A stretch of DNA of 19,583 nt from JBBIJH01 sp037446075 (lineage in GTDB: Bacteria; Bacteroidota; Ignavibacteria; UBA10030; JAHEZR01). Where the stretch lies: contig JBBIJH010000037.1 in NCBI GenBank assembly GCA_037446075.1, positions 1-19,583 on the forward strand, in the 5' to 3' direction. Positions 1-7,089 of this stretch are shown here, piece by piece; the stretch's first letter is position 1; each line of letters starts with the position of its first letter. The notes beneath the pieces were generated by a model. That model saw nothing but the letters and a program-made list of their open reading frames with translations. It had not been told where the DNA came from and did not search any database. Made by a program: the position numbers and the translations under genes.

Positions 1-209
1 CTGTCATCTTGCTCGTCGGACTTGGTCTCGATGAGTTCAGTGTCGTACCGGCGATCTTACCCGAGATCAAGAAAATCATTCGCTCGATCAAGTATAAAGA
101 AGCAAAACGGATTGCAGGCGACGTGCTGGGCTTTACGACCGCGGAAGAAGTCGAGCAATACCTCCGTGATGTTATCAAGAAAAGATTCCCGGACATCCCT
201 CTCGGCTGA
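1..209 (+). CDS. ptsI: Phosphoenolpyruvate-protein phosphotransferase (PTS enzyme I), C-terminal fragment
   Basis: Only the last 68 residues are in the window; the reading frame is open through base 3 and ends at TGA 207-209. The fragment begins inside the PEP-binding TIM barrel and contains GLGLDEFSVVPAILPEIKKI, which matches the conserved C-terminal block of enzyme I (GLDEFSMSA...P.IKKIIR in E. coli). Enzyme I takes the phosphoryl group from PEP and passes it to HPr, starting the sugar phosphotransferase cascade in the cytoplasm. The active-site histidine and PEP-binding residues lie upstream of the window. The next gene, a sugar-phosphate isomerase, starts 9 nt downstream, so the two are probably co-transcribed. 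The related PEP synthase family is less likely because the GLDEFS block and tail fit enzyme I. Confidence 0.85.
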   Translation, partial: VILLVGLGLDEFSVVPAILPEIKKIIRSIKYKEAKRIAGDVLGFTTAEEVEQYLRDVIKKRFPDIPLG

Positions 210-218
210 GGGGCCTCG

Positions 219-1325
219 ATGGGCGATCCCCACAGAGAGACGAATTGCCAAATGCGACCCGTCCACAGAAGCCCGACTTTGACTGAGGAGTTAATCCGGC
301 GTATTGATGCCTCCAACATGTGGGAGCTTCTCGTGCGCTTTCCAGAACAAATTGAGGATGCCGTTGCCATCGGGGAGAACGCCAGGATAACCCTGAAAAG
401 GAACAGGTTCTCCCATATCGTCGTGAGCGGTCTCGGTGGCTCTGCAATCGGCGGGGACCTCCTGAGGTCTTATTTAGCGCCGGAGCTTGGGATTCCAGTC
501 TTCATCAATCGACACTATTTTCTTCCCGCGTTTGTTTCAAAAGATAGCCTTGTGGTGATCTCAAGCTACTCGGGCGATACGGAAGAGACGATCGCGGCCC
601 ATCGAGATGCGGTGAACCGGGAGGCTCAGGTCATCTGTATCAGTTCTGACGGCGAAACGGAAAGGCGCGCCGAAGCGTACGGTCATAGCCTGATCAAGAT
701 CCCAAAAGGTTATCCGCCGCGGGCAGCCCTAGGCTATTCGTTCTTTCCTATTCTGGTTACGATGGCCCGACTTGGTTTCGTGAGAGACAAGGCGAACGAT
801 ATCCGCGAGACCGTCAGGCTACTGAAGAAAAGAGCGGCTCTGTACAAGAGTCCCACTTCTTCAAATGGGGCACTAAGAATCGCTAAGTTCTTGAAAGGAA
901 AGCTTCCTGTCATTTATTCGACTACCGAGAACTTTGACTCTGTGAATCTCCGCTGGAGGACCCAGCTTGCGGAGAATGCAAAAGTGCTGGCCTTTGGTAA
1001 CGTGCTTCCCGAAATGAACCACAACGAACTCGTCGGCTGGAGGACGTTGAAGGGTCTGATGAAGCAGCTAGCGGTGGTTTTTCTGCGAGATAGGGGGGAG
1101 CATCCTCGAGTTCGGGTAAGGCTGAATCTCACGAAAGAGCTCGTCAAGGAGTACACGCCTCATGTAACGGAAGTAAAGAGCGAGGGCCGCTGCCGGCTTG
1201 CGAGAATGTTTTCTCTTGTTTATCTTGGAGATTGGGTCAGCTACTATTTGGCTCTCCTCAATAGGGAGGACCCCACGCCGGTGAGGGTGCTTGATTATTT
1301 GAAACAGGAATTGGCGAAGGTGTGA
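219..1325 (+). CDS. Bifunctional phosphoglucose/phosphomannose isomerase (SIS-domain)
   Basis: A 368-residue cytoplasmic enzyme predicted to interconvert glucose-6-P, fructose-6-P and mannose-6-P. The first SIS domain carries the signature GLGGSAIGGD (residues 71-80) and the phosphate-binding loop SSYSGDTEET (115-124). The second half carries LPEMNHNE (263-270), the family's active-site block. Length fits the bacterial/archaeal PGI/PMI family rather than classical Pgi (about 550 residues). ATG 219 is chosen because AGGGG lies 5 nt upstream; ATG 252 is a possible alternative that would remove 11 residues. The gene follows ptsI by 9 nt, so sugar uptake chemistry and entry into glycolysis or mannose nucleotide synthesis may share one transcript. 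Confidence 0.9.
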   Translation: MGDPHRETNCQMRPVHRSPTLTEELIRRIDASNMWELLVRFPEQIEDAVAIGENARITLKRNRFSHIVVSGLGGSAIGGDLLRSYLAPELGIPVFINRHYFLPAFVSKDSLVVISSYSGDTEETIAAHRDAVNREAQVICISSDGETERRAEAYGHSLIKIPKGYPPRAALGYSFFPILVTMARLGFVRDKANDIRETVRLLKKRAALYKSPTSSNGALRIAKFLKGKLPVIYSTTENFDSVNLRWRTQLAENAKVLAFGNVLPEMNHNELVGWRTLKGLMKQLAVVFLRDRGEHPRVRVRLNLTKELVKEYTPHVTEVKSEGRCRLARMFSLVYLGDWVSYYLALLNREDPTPVRVLDYLKQELAKV

Positions 1326-1360
1326 AGCAGGAGATGTGAAACGTACGATATGAGATGTGA

Positions 1361-1391
1361 GGTGTTGGGTCTGGAATTGAGATCCAACATC
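1361..1391 (+). repeat. Intergenic hairpin within heptad-phased repeat
   Basis: Bases 1361-1372 pair with 1380-1391 as a 12-bp stem (two G-T wobbles) around a 7-nt loop, in the 120-bp gap between the isomerase and the protease-barrel gene. No T-tract follows, so it does not look like a simple terminator. Just upstream, GAGATGTGA occurs twice (1331-1339 and 1352-1360), exactly 21 bp apart, which is three heptads. The right arm sequence recurs near 17283. Confidence 0.6.
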
Positions 1392-1445
1392 CCGTGCAAC
1401 AAGATGGTTTCAAATGGAAGCTTGTGCTTCTGGGAGGTGAGGGCT

Positions 1446-4262
1446 GTGCGGCGAAGTTGCCTTCTTTACATTCTCTTGTTAGTATTTCTCCAGTCTGTCT
1501 CCGCCCAATTCTACTACTTCGGGCGGAACAAGGTCCAGTACACGGACTTCGACTGGCACGTCCTGAAGACCGATCACTTCGACATCTATTACTATCCGGA
1601 GATGAAGGATATCACAGAGCGTGGCGCCGCATACGCAGAGGAGAGCTACAAGGTTTTGGAAGACAAATTCAATATCAACGTCACGAGTCGCATCCCGCTC
1701 ATCTTCTACAGCTCCCATCTCCACTTCCAGCAGACGAACGTTACTCCTGGTTTCATCCCCGAAGGCGTCGGGGGATTCTTTGAATTCCTCAAGGGTCGGG
1801 TCGTCATCCCCTCCGATGGTTCCATCCCGCAGTTCAAACATGTGATCAGGCACGAGCTGGTCCATGTCTTTACGCACACAAAGATCGGCCGTGTCTTGAT
1901 GGATCACCGGCTTCCGCAGGACCGGCTCCCGCCGCTGTGGTTTACGGAGGGGCTTGCCGAATACTGGTCAACGGAATGGGATACTCAGGCCGAGATGTTA
2001 CTCCGCGATGCCGTTCTGAGCGACTACCTCGTACCCCTCTCGAGTATCGAGAGCATTTCCGGGTCTTTCTTGATGTACAAGGAAGGACAGAGTTTCCTGC
2101 AATTTCTTGCTCAAACCTACGGTGAGGAAAAGATCCTCCTTATCATGGAGAACTTCTGGAAGTCCGGGTCCTTTCGTGAGGTGATGAAGCTGACATTTGG
2201 AAAAGAGTTCAAAGAGATCGATGAGGAATGGCAGTATCATTTGAAGAAAAAGTACTACCCGCTCCTCAGCGACTACGATCAACCGAGTGTTGTCTCGCGC
2301 GGGCTCGTCACGGAGGGATTCAACTCGAAACCTGTCGTCTACCGCAAAGGGGAGAAGAGCGAGGTGTTCTTTATTGGAAACTATACCGGATACACGAGCA
2401 TTTACCGGAAGGAACTTGGGAACCCGAAGGCTAAACTCGTCACTGTGATTGAAGGGGAAAAGTCGGATGAATTTGAAGCATTCCACTTCTTCCAGAGCAA
2501 GATTGATATCTCCAAGTCTGGAACACTCGCCTTTGTGACGAAGAGCGGCGAGAATGATGCCCTTCACCTCTATGACATCGACAAAGAGAAAGTCATGGAA
2601 ACTGTCCGCCTGCCCGGTCTGGTGTCCATCGGGTCGCTTTCATGGTCGCCAGATGGGAAGGACATCGCATTATCCGCCATCGACAAAACAGGCTACAACG
2701 ACCTCTATGTTTATTCGGTCGAGAGACGAGACCTCAAGAGGCTGACGAACGATTACTACGACGAACGAGACCCCGCTTGGTCTCCGGCGGGAGATGAAAT
2801 CGCATTTAGCTCAGATCGCAGTGTCTTTGGGTCAAAGGGGAAGTACAATCTTTTTCTCTACAATCTGAAGACAGGCAGTGTTGGTTATCTGATCGCAGGC
2901 AATGAAAACTACCAGTCCCCGACCTGGTCTCCGACTGGGGAGCAGATCGCCTTCACTTCCGATCTTGATGGTGCGCGGAATATCTGGATTTTGGATCGGC
3001 GGCATCAGCTTGCGGGTGCAACCTCCACCCCAGGACTTGAGATACGGAAGATCACAAACTTCACGACCGCCGCTTTTGATCCAAGGTGGACTGAGCAGGG
3101 AGAAATGGTATTTACCGCATTCGAAAAGTTTAGCTTCCAGATCCGAATGATTGATTCGGTGCAAACTCGTTTTGACCGATCTCAGGTTGTGCGGGCCCTG
3201 AATCCCTCACCACAGGAGAGCCCGTGGTCGACGACGAAAATCGAAGGAATATCAGAGGTCAATGCATTGAGATACGTTCGAGACTATACCCTCGACATTG
3301 CCCAGAGCCAGATTTCTACCGACCCAGTCTTTGGGACGACAGGAGGTGCGGCGCTCGCTATCAGCGATTTGCTAGGGAATGATCAGTACTACTTCTTAAT
3401 CTATAATTCCGCTCAGGCGAGGGATGAAATCCTGAAGAGCTTCAATATCGCCATCTCACGGATTAATCTAAGCCAGCGTCTGAACTACGCATACGGTATC
3501 TATCATTTCTCTGGAAGGCGCTACGATCTGACGGATCCGGACTTATTCTTTACCGAGCGAGTCTTCGGAGGGTACTTCGCCTTGAGCTACCCACTCTCGA
3601 AGTTCCATCGGGTGGAGGCGAGCCTGAGCTTGAGTCGGTCGGACAAAGAGGTGATCACTTCTCGGAAAGCGCTGCTGGTATCAACATCTGTTTCCTACGT
3701 CCATGACAACTCGCTCTGGGGCTTGAGTGGGCCGATCGATGGAAACCGCTTTATTGTTACTCTCGCCTACACGACAGACGTCCAATTTTCCAATGTGAAC
3801 TACTACACTCTTATTGCAGACTATCGCCGCTACTTCCGCTTGAGCCAGCGGAGTGCCTTTGCCGTCCGTGGGCAGCTCTTCTACAACGAAGGTCGAGAGG
3901 CGAGGAGGTTCTTCATGGGCGGAAGCTGGGATCTTCGCGGATACCCTCGCTGGTCCCTCCGTGGGAAAAAACTGTGGCTCTACAGTCAGGAACTTCGCTT
4001 CCCATTCATCGACGAGCTTGGGATTCGGTTTCCATTCGGGGGGATTTCACTCGGCGCTCTTCGTGGTGCTCTATTCTTCGACATGGGCAGCACGTGGGAC
4101 AACAAGTATACTACGACGTACGGCAGTTTGGGTACGGGGCTACGATGGAACTTTGCCGGCGCTCTCGTCCTTCGTTATGACATTGGAAAAAGGATAGAGA
4201 AAAACTTCGGCCGGCTGCAGAAGGGATTGTTCCATCAATTCTTCTTCGGGTGGGACTTTTAG
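1446..4262 (+). CDS. Secreted metallopeptidase-like / TolB-propeller / Omp85-type beta-barrel fusion protein
   Basis: A 938-residue envelope protein in three parts. An N-terminal signal peptide (about residues 1-20, ending VSA|QF) precedes a peptidase-MA-like domain with HELVH at 136-140 and FTEGLAEY at 166-173, where E168 is the likely third zinc ligand. TolB/PD40 propeller repeats follow, with WSPDG, WSPAG and WSPTG near residues 400, 445 and 494. From about 625 to the end is a beta-barrel of surface-antigen (Omp85) type with GGSWDLRGY near 825-833, equivalent to the L6 VRGF/Y motif, and a terminal Phe as in outer-membrane proteins. No POTRA domains are apparent. GTG 1446 is chosen because GGAGGTGA lies just upstream and the signal peptide starts there; the frame stays open back to ATG 1350, but that extension would bury the signal sequence. 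Substrate and role are unknown; envelope assembly or proteolysis is an inference. Confidence 0.83.
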   Translation: MRRSCLLYILLLVFLQSVSAQFYYFGRNKVQYTDFDWHVLKTDHFDIYYYPEMKDITERGAAYAEESYKVLEDKFNINVTSRIPLIFYSSHLHFQQTNVTPGFIPEGVGGFFEFLKGRVVIPSDGSIPQFKHVIRHELVHVFTHTKIGRVLMDHRLPQDRLPPLWFTEGLAEYWSTEWDTQAEMLLRDAVLSDYLVPLSSIESISGSFLMYKEGQSFLQFLAQTYGEEKILLIMENFWKSGSFREVMKLTFGKEFKEIDEEWQYHLKKKYYPLLSDYDQPSVVSRGLVTEGFNSKPVVYRKGEKSEVFFIGNYTGYTSIYRKELGNPKAKLVTVIEGEKSDEFEAFHFFQSKIDISKSGTLAFVTKSGENDALHLYDIDKEKVMETVRLPGLVSIGSLSWSPDGKDIALSAIDKTGYNDLYVYSVERRDLKRLTNDYYDERDPAWSPAGDEIAFSSDRSVFGSKGKYNLFLYNLKTGSVGYLIAGNENYQSPTWSPTGEQIAFTSDLDGARNIWILDRRHQLAGATSTPGLEIRKITNFTTAAFDPRWTEQGEMVFTAFEKFSFQIRMIDSVQTRFDRSQVVRALNPSPQESPWSTTKIEGISEVNALRYVRDYTLDIAQSQISTDPVFGTTGGAALAISDLLGNDQYYFLIYNSAQARDEILKSFNIAISRINLSQRLNYAYGIYHFSGRRYDLTDPDLFFTERVFGGYFALSYPLSKFHRVEASLSLSRSDKEVITSRKALLVSTSVSYVHDNSLWGLSGPIDGNRFIVTLAYTTDVQFSNVNYYTLIADYRRYFRLSQRSAFAVRGQLFYNEGREARRFFMGGSWDLRGYPRWSLRGKKLWLYSQELRFPFIDELGIRFPFGGISLGALRGALFFDMGSTWDNKYTTTYGSLGTGLRWNFAGALVLRYDIGKRIEKNFGRLQKGLFHQFFFGWDF

Positions 4263-4266
4263 CCGC

Positions 4267-5412
4267 ATGCCCCACCGTCGACCTTACCTTCCTTCCCTTC
4301 TCCTGTCAGTTACTCTCATCGGTTGCGTGCCGATGCGCTTGCAGCGGGCAGTGAAAATTAGTGAGGGTGACTGGCTTTTGTTCGGTGGGAATCCCGAAAG
4401 GACGAATCAGAGCGTTGCGATTGTCACCCCGCCCCTCGAACTCGCGTGGGAATACGACGCCGCGGCGGGCTTTGGCTCTGGATCGCCAGTGGCGGCGGAC
4501 AGTTTTGTTTTTGTTGGAACGCTGCAAGGAGAAATCCACGCCATCCACGCAAAAACTGGAGATCGAAAGGGGGTCTTCAGCGTTGAGTCCGCTGTGACCG
4601 GGTCACCTCTCATCGATGGGATTAGCATTATCGCAGGTTCGGCCAAGGGGGATCGAACGCTTGTCTCCTACGACTTTCGGGAAGGGACCCTCCGGTGGTC
4701 ACGAGAACTGGGTGGAATTGAGTGCTCCCCGCTCCGATTTGCCAACAAGCTATTCGTCACGACACTGACTGGTGTTCTGTATTGTCTGGAGAAATCCGAT
4801 GGAAGTGACATCTGGCGCTTCGAGACACATCAGCCGATTCGCTCTTCTCCTGCCACTGACGGACGCGTCGTCGTCTTTGGCTGCGACGACGGGCATCTCT
4901 ATGCAGTTGATATTGAAACCGGAAAGGTGGCTTGGAAGTTTAAAGCACGCAGAAGTATTTTCTGTACACCCGCCATCTATCGTGGGGCAGTTCTGTTCGG
5001 TTCGATGGATAGCACTTTCTACGCCCTAAGCGTGCGGGATGGGACCTTGTTGTGGAAACAGAGTGTGGGTGGGAAAATCTACGCAGGACCCTCTTTCTAT
5101 GAAGACCTTGCTCTTTTCGGGGCTACGGATGGTACGCTCACTGCACTCCACGTTTCAAATGGCTCCGAAGTATGGAAGTTCAGAGCGTCGAGCATCATAA
5201 ATTCTTCTCCGGTCGTGTCGGATAGAATCGTCTACGTAGGCTCACTGGACAAGCATATCTATGGCCTAGACGTTCTTACTGGCCAGGTGAAGTGGAAGCA
5301 CGAGCTGCAAGGTCGGGTGAAGACCACTCCCATCGTTTGGCGCGACTATCTAATTGTAGCCGCAGAAGACAGGTCTATTCTTGCATTCAGACCGAAAACG
5401 GGGCAACAATAG
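4267..5412 (+). CDS. PQQ-repeat beta-propeller lipoprotein, BamB-like
   Basis: A 381-residue protein with a short signal peptide and lipobox LIGC (Cys20), so it is probably anchored in a membrane as a lipoprotein. The rest is a run of PQQ-like beta-propeller blades: recurrent patterns such as GxxYAxDxxTGKxxWKF (for example AVDIETGKVAWKF and ALHVSNGSEVWKF), about seven to eight in all. The fold matches BamB of the outer-membrane assembly complex and also PQQ dehydrogenases, but no quinoprotein catalytic residues were recognised and the length suits BamB. ATG lies 4 nt after the stop of the barrel fusion gene with no SD of its own, which suggests translational coupling and a shared process. A BamB-like scaffold role is inferred from this pairing, not shown. 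Confidence 0.8.
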   Translation: MPHRRPYLPSLLLSVTLIGCVPMRLQRAVKISEGDWLLFGGNPERTNQSVAIVTPPLELAWEYDAAAGFGSGSPVAADSFVFVGTLQGEIHAIHAKTGDRKGVFSVESAVTGSPLIDGISIIAGSAKGDRTLVSYDFREGTLRWSRELGGIECSPLRFANKLFVTTLTGVLYCLEKSDGSDIWRFETHQPIRSSPATDGRVVVFGCDDGHLYAVDIETGKVAWKFKARRSIFCTPAIYRGAVLFGSMDSTFYALSVRDGTLLWKQSVGGKIYAGPSFYEDLALFGATDGTLTALHVSNGSEVWKFRASSIINSSPVVSDRIVYVGSLDKHIYGLDVLTGQVKWKHELQGRVKTTPIVWRDYLIVAAEDRSILAFRPKTGQQ

Positions 5413-5755
5413 CTTTCCTTCTTCTCCGTTACCGTTTCTTTCTTCTTCTTGAAACTATTCGCTTGACTTTCAAGTAGGGTGTTCTTATATTTTTTCCGCA
5501 TGCTTTTTACCTGACTGGGTCGATTGTGGGCTGTTCGTGAACGCATCATTTCACCTTCCTTCCTTACAGAAGTGGGTGGGTATTCGAGGGCCATTCCTTT
5601 GGTCAACACTTCATTTTTCCCTGTGGGTCTTGAATGTCGCAAGTCTGTGAAGAAATGCCGGCTCCATGGCTTCAAGTTTAGTTCCAACAAGGAGATTATG
5701 ATCTCCGCTGGATCGAGAAGAAATCCTGTAGTTTGCCATTCCTACAAAGAGCAGC
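5413..5755 (+). other. 343-bp intergenic region with promoter and long leader
   Basis: The first 40 bases after the lipoprotein gene are strongly pyrimidine-rich (5413-5450), with no convincing terminator hairpin. A promoter sits at 5463-5491, leaving about 258 nt of leader before the PHP gene. The leader holds a 6-bp hairpin (5691-5696 with 5701-5706, loop TATG) and a 24-codon open frame from ATG 5698. I see no tRNA or recognisable riboswitch consensus. Confidence 0.6.
5463..5491 (+). promoter_or_regulatory. Sigma70-type promoter upstream of PHP-ribH operon
   Basis: TTGACT (5463-5468) and TATATT (5486-5491) are separated by exactly 17 bp, giving a near-consensus housekeeping promoter with a start expected near 5498. 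A small perfect inverted repeat (CTTGA at 5462-5466, TCAAG at 5470-5474) overlaps the -35 element and could be a regulator site or chance. The nearest downstream gene on this strand starts at 5756. Confidence 0.65.
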
Positions 5756-6577
5756 ATGGCGGGTCTGGTTGATCTCCACACGCATACCACATACTCCGAC
5801 GGGATACTCTCTCCGGCCGAATTATTGCAAAAAGCAAATGAACTGGGGTTGAAGGTCATTGGGATTACGGATCACGACAGCGTGAACGGGATTGAAGAGA
5901 GCATCGAGATAGGACGTGACCTCGGGATTGAGGTGGTTCCTGGCGTGGAGCTAAGCACAACAATCGATGATCGCGAGTACCACATCTTAGGATATCTCTT
6001 TGATCATCGCGACGAGAATCTTCTCCAGCACCTTTCTAGCTTCCGAAAAGAGCGAGTGAGGCGCGCGGAGAGAATCGTGAAAAAATTGAATCACATCAAT
6101 GTTCCGCTGAAAATCGAATCGGTATTGGAGAAGGCTGGAGGCGGAGCCGTGGGTCGCCCGCATATCGCACTCGCTCTTGTTGAAGAAGGCTACATTCAAA
6201 CCTACGATGAAGCCTTCGCGAAGTACATCGGCTACGGCTGTCCCGCTTACGAGCGGAAGGTACCCTTTTCGCCCGAGGACGCGATCTCGCTAATCTCCTC
6301 TTCGGGCGGACTTTCTTTTCTCGCCCATCCGGGGAAGCATACGAGCGATGCAGTCCTTCCCCGTTTGATCAAGGGTGGCCTCGATGGGATCGAAGTCATC
6401 CATCCGTCTCACTCATCGAAGGAAATCTCTTACTACCGCGGAATCGTGGCACAATACTTTCTCCTTGAGAGCGGAGGTTCCGACTTTCACGGCGGGGGCA
6501 GAGACAGCAACGGTATTCTCGGCGCCTGCGACGTACCGATGGGTTGGGTAGAAGAGATGAAAAAGCGGCTCTTCTAA
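5756..6577 (+). CDS. PHP-domain metal-dependent phosphoesterase (RNase AM / TrpH family)
   Basis: A 273-residue cytoplasmic protein with the full set of PHP motifs: DLHTHTTYSDG (residues 6-16, metal ligands H8, H10 and D15), ITDHDS (37-42), GVELS with E65, GRPHIA, AHPG, and a terminal GGSDFHG. Length and motif order match the TrpH/YciV family, whose E. coli member is a 5'-3' exoribonuclease and nucleoside 3',5'-bisphosphate phosphatase. DNA polymerase PHP domains and histidinol phosphatase are less likely given the size and the GRPHIA segment. The start is supported by AAAGAG shortly upstream. It leads a probable operon: ribH follows after 20 nt, with its SD directly abutting this gene's stop codon. 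Confidence 0.87.
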   Translation: MAGLVDLHTHTTYSDGILSPAELLQKANELGLKVIGITDHDSVNGIEESIEIGRDLGIEVVPGVELSTTIDDREYHILGYLFDHRDENLLQHLSSFRKERVRRAERIVKKLNHINVPLKIESVLEKAGGGAVGRPHIALALVEEGYIQTYDEAFAKYIGYGCPAYERKVPFSPEDAISLISSSGGLSFLAHPGKHTSDAVLPRLIKGGLDGIEVIHPSHSSKEISYYRGIVAQYFLLESGGSDFHGGGRDSNGILGACDVPMGWVEEMKKRLF

Positions 6578-6597
6578 GGAGGCCGGGAACTTCATCG

Positions 6598-7089
6598 ATG
6601 ACGACGATTGAAGGCGAACATTCGGCCAGGGGGTTGAAGATTGCGATCGTAGTGAGCCGTTTCAACGACTTTGTGACGCGGAGGCTCCATGAGGGGGCGC
6701 TTGAGTGTTTGAAAAAACATGGTGCTCAGGAATCGGACATCAAAAGCTTCTCCTGCCCCGGTTCATTCGAGCTTCCTCAGGTCGCGGACCAGTTAGCGGC
6801 AACTGGAAAGTATGATGCGCTCATCTGTCTCGGCTGTGTCATTCGCGGTGAGACGCCACACTGGGAGTATATTGCATCGGAAGTTACGCGCGGTATCGGG
6901 CAAGTTGCACGCGCCAGTGGCATCCCCATTACTTTCGGTGTGTTAACGACTGAGACTCCCGATCAAGCTCTGGAGCGCTCGGGGGGAAAAGGTGGGAACA
7001 AGGGCTGGGACGCAGCTCTAAGTGCAATTGAGATGGCGAATCTCTTCAGGCAGATCGAGAGAAAGAAGAGACGGGACCGAAAGCATTGA
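6598..7089 (+). CDS. ribH: 6,7-dimethyl-8-ribityllumazine synthase
   Basis: A 163-residue enzyme for the penultimate step of riboflavin synthesis, condensing 5-amino-6-ribitylamino-uracil with dihydroxybutanone phosphate, normally in 60-subunit or pentameric shells. Diagnostic blocks are SRFND (20-24, aromatic F22 contacts substrate), CPGSFELP (53-60), LGCVIRGETPHWEY (78-91, with catalytic H88) and FGVLTTET (113-120), followed by GGNKG. ATG 6598 is chosen because it gives the usual family N-terminus; AGGAGG lies about 15 nt upstream, which is long, so coupling to the PHP gene may help initiation. No other riboflavin gene and no FMN-riboswitch consensus is visible here. Its TGA overlaps the next start (TTGA). 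Confidence 0.93.
   Translation: MTTIEGEHSARGLKIAIVVSRFNDFVTRRLHEGALECLKKHGAQESDIKSFSCPGSFELPQVADQLAATGKYDALICLGCVIRGETPHWEYIASEVTRGIGQVARASGIPITFGVLTTETPDQALERSGGKGGNKGWDAALSAIEMANLFRQIERKKRRDRKH

Noticed and set aside
1998..2567. 189-codon minus-strand frame inside the barrel fusion gene
   Set aside because: Lies fully antisense to a protein with clear domains and motifs; it is a by-product of codon bias.
5524..5772. 82-codon plus-strand open frame in the gap before the PHP gene
   Set aside because: TTG start with no SD, Arg/Ser/Cys composition unlike the neighbours, and overlap with the PHP start. Only its last 24 codons have a plausible start signal.
6578..6597. FMN riboswitch before ribH
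   Set aside because: The gap is only 20 bp and the 343-bp leader of the operon shows no FMN-riboswitch consensus.
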